Made by a program: the position numbers and the translations under genes. This document shows positions 60,800 through 64,000 of a stretch of DNA of 64,000 nucleotides, one piece after another; the stretch's first letter is position 1; the number at the start of each line of letters is the position of its first letter. Source of the DNA: Lysobacter changpingensis (GTDB lineage: Bacteria; Pseudomonadota; Gammaproteobacteria; Xanthomonadales; Xanthomonadaceae); the NCBI RefSeq assembly GCF_017308985.1, contig NZ_JADWPE010000003.1, positions 1,325,351 through 1,389,350 of the forward strand, written 5' to 3'. The notes under the pieces were generated by a model that saw only the letters and a program-made list of their open reading frames with translations, was not told the DNA's origin and made no database searches.

Positions 60800-62680
60800 A
60801 TGGCCAACGTCCTGTCCACCGGCACCGGCGCCCTGATCGCGTTCCAGCGCGCACTGGCGACCGTGAGCCACAACGTCGCCAACGTGGCGACCGACGGCTA
60901 TTCGCGCCAGCGCGTCGAACTGTCGACGCGTTCGCCCACCGACATGGGCTACGGCTACGTCGGCAACGGCGTGCAGGTGAGCGACGTGCGCCGCATCGCC
61001 GACCAGCTCGCCAACACGCGCCTGCTGGAAAGCGGCGGCGAACTCGCCCGCGCGCAGCAGCTCTCCGGGCTCGCCTCGCGCGTGGACGCGCTGTTCTCCG
61101 ACACCGCGACCGGCCTGGCCGGCGTGTGGTCGAACTTCTTCGACGCGACCACGGGCCTGACCAGCAACCCCGCCTCCAGCGCCGCGCGCGAGGACGTGCT
61201 GGCCGACGCGAACGCGCTCACCGCGCGCTTCAAGCAGCTCAACAACCAGCTCGATTCGCTCAGCAACGAAGTCAACAGCGGCCTGCGCAGCAGCGCCGAG
61301 GAAGTCAACCGCATCGGCGCGGAGATCGCCCGCCTCAACGGCGAGGTCGCCAGCAACCCGAACAACGTCTCCAACGACCTGCTCGACCAGCGCGACCGCC
61401 TGGTCTCGCAGCTGGTCGGCTTCACCGGCGGCACCGCGGTCGAACAGGGCGACGGCTCGCTCAACGTGTTCACCGCCGGCGGGCAGGCGCTGGTCGTCGG
61501 CAACACGTCGGCCAAGCTCACCGTGGGCACCGATCCGTACCGCCCCGAGCGCGTGCGCCTGGCGCTGGACGGCAATGGCCAGCAGATCCAGCTCAGCGAT
61601 TCCGCGCTGGGCGGCAAGATCGGCGGACTGATGGATTTCCGCAGCGACGTGCTCGATCCGGCGCAGGCCGAACTCGGGCGCATCGCGGTGGGCCTGGCCG
61701 ATGCGTTCAACCAGCAGCACCGCGCCGGCATGGACCTCAACGGCCAGATGGGCACGGACTTCTTCACCGTGCCCGCGCCCGCCGTCAACAGCCACGCGAA
61801 CAACACCGGCACCGGCACGCTGACGGCGAGCATCGGCGATCTTTCCAGACTCGACGCGCAGAACGTCGTGCTGAAGTTCGACGGCACCGCGTGGAGCGCC
61901 ACGCGTTCGGACACCGGCGCGAACGTGCCGCTCACCGGCACCGGTACGGCGGGCGATCCGCTGGTCGTCAACGGCGTGGAACTCGTCGTCGGTGGCGCGC
62001 CGGCCGCGGGCGACCGCTTCCTGCTGCAGCCCACCGCGGGCGCGGCGGGCGGCATCGGCGTCGCCATCGACGATCCCAACCGGATAGCGGCAGCCACTCC
62101 GGTGAAGGCGCAGGCGGAACTCGACAACATCGGCACCGGCAGGATCGGCGGGGTGAAGGTCACCGATGCGGCGAACGCCGACCTGCTGACCCCGGCCGAC
62201 ATCGAATTCATCGACGGCACGCAGTACACCGTCAACGGCGCGGGCCCGTTCACCTGGACGCCGGGCCAGCCGATCGAAGCCAACGGCTGGAGCCTGAGCC
62301 TCGACGGCGTGCCCGCCGCGGGCGACCGCTTCAGCGTGGGCAGCACGGGCGCCGGCTCCAGCGACAACGGCAACGCGATCGCGCTGGGCAACATCGACGA
62401 CGCCAAGGCGCTCAACGGCAGCACGGTGTCGCTCAACGGCGCGATCGGCGGCCTGACCACGTCGATCGGCTCGGCCGCGAGACAGGCCGACTACGCCGCC
62501 GAGGCGCAGCAGGTGCTGTTCGACCAGGCGCAGGCGGCGCGCGATTCGGTGTCCGGCGTGAACCTCGACGAGGAGGCGGCGAACATGCTGCGTTTCCAGC
62601 AGGCCTACCAGGCCGCGGCGCAGGTGATCTCCACCGCCGACAGCATGTTCCAGTCCCTGATCGCGGCGGTGAGCCGATGA
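60800..62680 (+). CDS. flgK: Hook-associated protein 1 FlgK (HAP1)
   Basis: Hook-filament junction protein of 626 aa. N-terminal TVSHNVANVATDGYSRQRVE is near residue 22. A long coiled region at about 120-200 (RFKQLNNQLDSLSNEVNSG) is followed by a central variable region with two GxPAAGDRF motifs, and the C-terminal VNLDEEAANMLRFQQAYQAA is the family signature. Starts two bases after the flgJ stop. Its TGA overlaps the flgL ATG (ATGA), so flgL is coupled. Confidence 0.96.
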   Translation: MANVLSTGTGALIAFQRALATVSHNVANVATDGYSRQRVELSTRSPTDMGYGYVGNGVQVSDVRRIADQLANTRLLESGGELARAQQLSGLASRVDALFSDTATGLAGVWSNFFDATTGLTSNPASSAAREDVLADANALTARFKQLNNQLDSLSNEVNSGLRSSAEEVNRIGAEIARLNGEVASNPNNVSNDLLDQRDRLVSQLVGFTGGTAVEQGDGSLNVFTAGGQALVVGNTSAKLTVGTDPYRPERVRLALDGNGQQIQLSDSALGGKIGGLMDFRSDVLDPAQAELGRIAVGLADAFNQQHRAGMDLNGQMGTDFFTVPAPAVNSHANNTGTGTLTASIGDLSRLDAQNVVLKFDGTAWSATRSDTGANVPLTGTGTAGDPLVVNGVELVVGGAPAAGDRFLLQPTAGAAGGIGVAIDDPNRIAAATPVKAQAELDNIGTGRIGGVKVTDAANADLLTPADIEFIDGTQYTVNGAGPFTWTPGQPIEANGWSLSLDGVPAAGDRFSVGSTGAGSSDNGNAIALGNIDDAKALNGSTVSLNGAIGGLTTSIGSAARQADYAAEAQQVLFDQAQAARDSVSGVNLDEEAANMLRFQQAYQAAAQVISTADSMFQSLIAAVSR

Positions 62681-63876
62681 ACAACCGCATTTCCACCGCA
62701 GGCGCCTACCAGCTGCAGCTGGGCACGATGCTGCGCAAGCAGTCGAGCCTGGCGCACACGCAGCAGCAGCTCGCCACCGGCCAGCGGCTGGTCACGGCGA
62801 AGGACGATCCGGTCGCGGCCGGCACGGCGGTGTCGCTGGATCGCGCGACCGCCGAGCTGGAACGCTTCGGCGAGAACGCCAACCTGCTCGGCAATCGCCT
62901 CAACCTTCAGGAAAGCGTGCTCGCGCAGGCCGGCGACCGCCTGGCGCGCGTGCGCGAGTTGACCATCCAGGCCAACAACGCCGCGATGTCGAGCGACGAC
63001 AAGAAGGCGATCACCGCCGAACTCAAGGTGATCCGCGATGAACTCATCGGCCTGGCGAACAGCCAGGACGGCAGCGGTCGCTACCTGTTCGGCGGCACCG
63101 CGGACGACCACGCGCCGTTCGTGGTGAGCGGCGGCAACGTCAGCTACACCGGCGACCAGCGCCAGCGCGAGGTCGAGATCGCACCGGACCAGTTCGTGTC
63201 CGACACGATCCCGGGCAGCGAGCTGTTCATGCGGGTCAAGACCGGCGACGGCCGTATCGACGGCGCCGCCGCGACGACCAACACCGGCAGCGGCGTGCTG
63301 ATGGAATTCGGCCTGGATGCATCGGGCACGTGGAGCGGTGCGAGCTACAGCGTCGTCTTCACCGCCGCCGACGCGTACGAACTGCGCGACGCGAGCGGCG
63401 CGGTCATCGGCACCGGCACGTACGCCAGCGGCGAAGGCATCAACGTCGGCGGGCTCAACCTGCGCATCGACGGCGCGCCGGCGGCGGGCGACCGCTTTTC
63501 CGTCGGCCCAGCGGGCACCAACGACGTGTTCGCGATGATCGACGACCTGGTCGGCGCGCTGGAAATGCCCGACGACTCCCCGGCCCAGCGCGCGGCGCAG
63601 CAGAACGCGCTGCAGGCCTCGCTGCGCGACGCGGCGACGGCGCAGGAGCATTTCATCGACGGCCGTGCGGCCGGCGGCGCGCAACTGGCGGCGATGGACA
63701 GCGCGGCCGAACTGCGCGAGGCGCAGTCGGTGACCCTGGAAACCACGCTGTCGGGCATCCGCGACCTGGACTACGCCGAGGCGATCAGCCGCTTCCAGCT
63801 GGAAAGCACGGCGTTGCAGGCGGCCCAGCAGGCGTTCATGCGGCTGCAGTCGAGTTCGTTGTTCGATCTGATGTGA
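62677..63876 (+). CDS. flgL: Hook-associated protein 3 FlgL (HAP3)
   Basis: Junction protein of 399 aa with flagellin-like ends. The N-terminus is QLGTMLRKQSSLAHTQQQLA, then GQRLVTAKDDPVAAGTAV near residue 35. The C-terminal LDYAEAISRFQLESTALQAA and SSLFDLM are typical. The central region contains LRIDGAPAAGDRFSVGPAG, shared with FlgK. It is translationally coupled to flgK and followed by a heptad array. Confidence 0.96.
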   Translation: MNNRISTAGAYQLQLGTMLRKQSSLAHTQQQLATGQRLVTAKDDPVAAGTAVSLDRATAELERFGENANLLGNRLNLQESVLAQAGDRLARVRELTIQANNAAMSSDDKKAITAELKVIRDELIGLANSQDGSGRYLFGGTADDHAPFVVSGGNVSYTGDQRQREVEIAPDQFVSDTIPGSELFMRVKTGDGRIDGAAATTNTGSGVLMEFGLDASGTWSGASYSVVFTAADAYELRDASGAVIGTGTYASGEGINVGGLNLRIDGAPAAGDRFSVGPAGTNDVFAMIDDLVGALEMPDDSPAQRAAQQNALQASLRDAATAQEHFIDGRAAGGAQLAAMDSAAELREAQSVTLETTLSGIRDLDYAEAISRFQLESTALQAAQQAFMRLQSSSLFDLM

Positions 63877-63881
63877 GTTTG

Positions 63882-64000
63882 GTGATTCGTGATTCGTGAT
63901 TCGTGATTCGTGATTCGTGATTGGTGATTGGTGATTGGTGATTGGTGATTGGTGATTGGTGATTGGTGATTGGTGATTGGTGATTGGTGATTGGTGATTG
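63882..64000 (+). repeat. Heptad array: 5 GTGATTC then 12 GTGATTG units
   Basis: Beginning five bases after the flgL stop, five perfect GTGATTC units (63882-63916) switch to twelve perfect GTGATTG units (63917-64000) that run off the window. This is the longest of the heptad arrays here. Whether an opposing arm follows is outside the window. Confidence 0.95.

Noticed and set aside
63882..64000. CRISPR-like array
   Set aside because: The units are contiguous 7-mers with no spacers, and no cas genes are present.

Overview
This is a GC-rich bacterial window that reads as a chromosomal segment of a Lysobacter-like member of the Xanthomonadaceae. The evidence is the gene content and order (metK, SAH riboswitch-ahcY, metF; flgN-flgM-flgA divergent from cheV-flgBCDEFGHIJKL), the xanthomonad-type carbohydrate utilisation locus (TonB receptor, SapC, cupin, tryptophan halogenase, GH3), and several families of short interspersed repeats: GTGATTC heptads, GTAGCCCGGG REP/REPIN elements and GTCAT-type palindromes. 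The genus is inferred from recognition, not from a search. I see no phage, integrase, transposase or CRISPR array.

Layout. 1-1.3 kb: tail of a nucleoside transporter and a ribokinase. 1.5-4.8 kb: iron uptake (Fur box, TonB receptor, PepSY membrane protein). 4.8-9.8 kb: dusB, a methyltransferase, a small secreted protein, a membrane hydrolase and a metallophosphatase. 9.8-11.5 kb: a PlsC-GNAT fusion translationally coupled to the metallophosphatase. 11.8-15.8 kb: the activated methyl cycle (metK, riboswitch-controlled ahcY, metF). 15.8-20.4 kb: two small paralogous secreted proteins, ilvE and a two-component system. 20.6-22.4 kb: a candidate small RNA, the rimK-protease pair and tRNA-Gly. 22.5-26.6 kb: an esterase autotransporter, thiS, thiG, trmB. 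26.7-31.8 kb: an SLC13 permease, a SymE-like toxin in a repeat-rich gap, MAPEG, Rieske, a FAH-family hydrolase, mscL and a probably frameshifted small membrane gene. 31.9-38.4 kb: M28 peptidase, degenerate GGDEF-EAL-REC regulator, lactonase-like MBL hydrolase, S9 peptidase and a Gly/Gln repeat protein. 38.8-48.6 kb: the carbohydrate utilisation locus with a LacI-type operator. 49.2-64 kb: a PAS histidine kinase and the flagellar rod/hook/hook-associated cluster.

Regulation visible in the sequence: a Fur box before the iron receptor; an SAH riboswitch before ahcY; -24/-12 (sigma-54) promoters for flgA, cheV, flgB and flgJ; a sigma-28 promoter for flgM; a xyl-box-like palindrome before the large TonB receptor; and -10 hexamers placed exactly six bases before the start codons of dusB, thiS and thiG, suggesting leaderless mRNAs.

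The least explained material is between the genes. Heptad arrays form long inverted arms, often beginning at stop codons. A roughly 105 bp hairpin-rich element occurs three times, each directly at a stop codon (thiS, thiG, flgF). Oppositely oriented REP units flank the symE-like gene. A 128-nt small-RNA candidate lies between rimK and the response regulator. No single well-supported new system emerges. The best leads are the coupled PlsC-GNAT/metallophosphatase pair, the small-RNA candidate, the stop-codon-associated repeat and the symE cassette.
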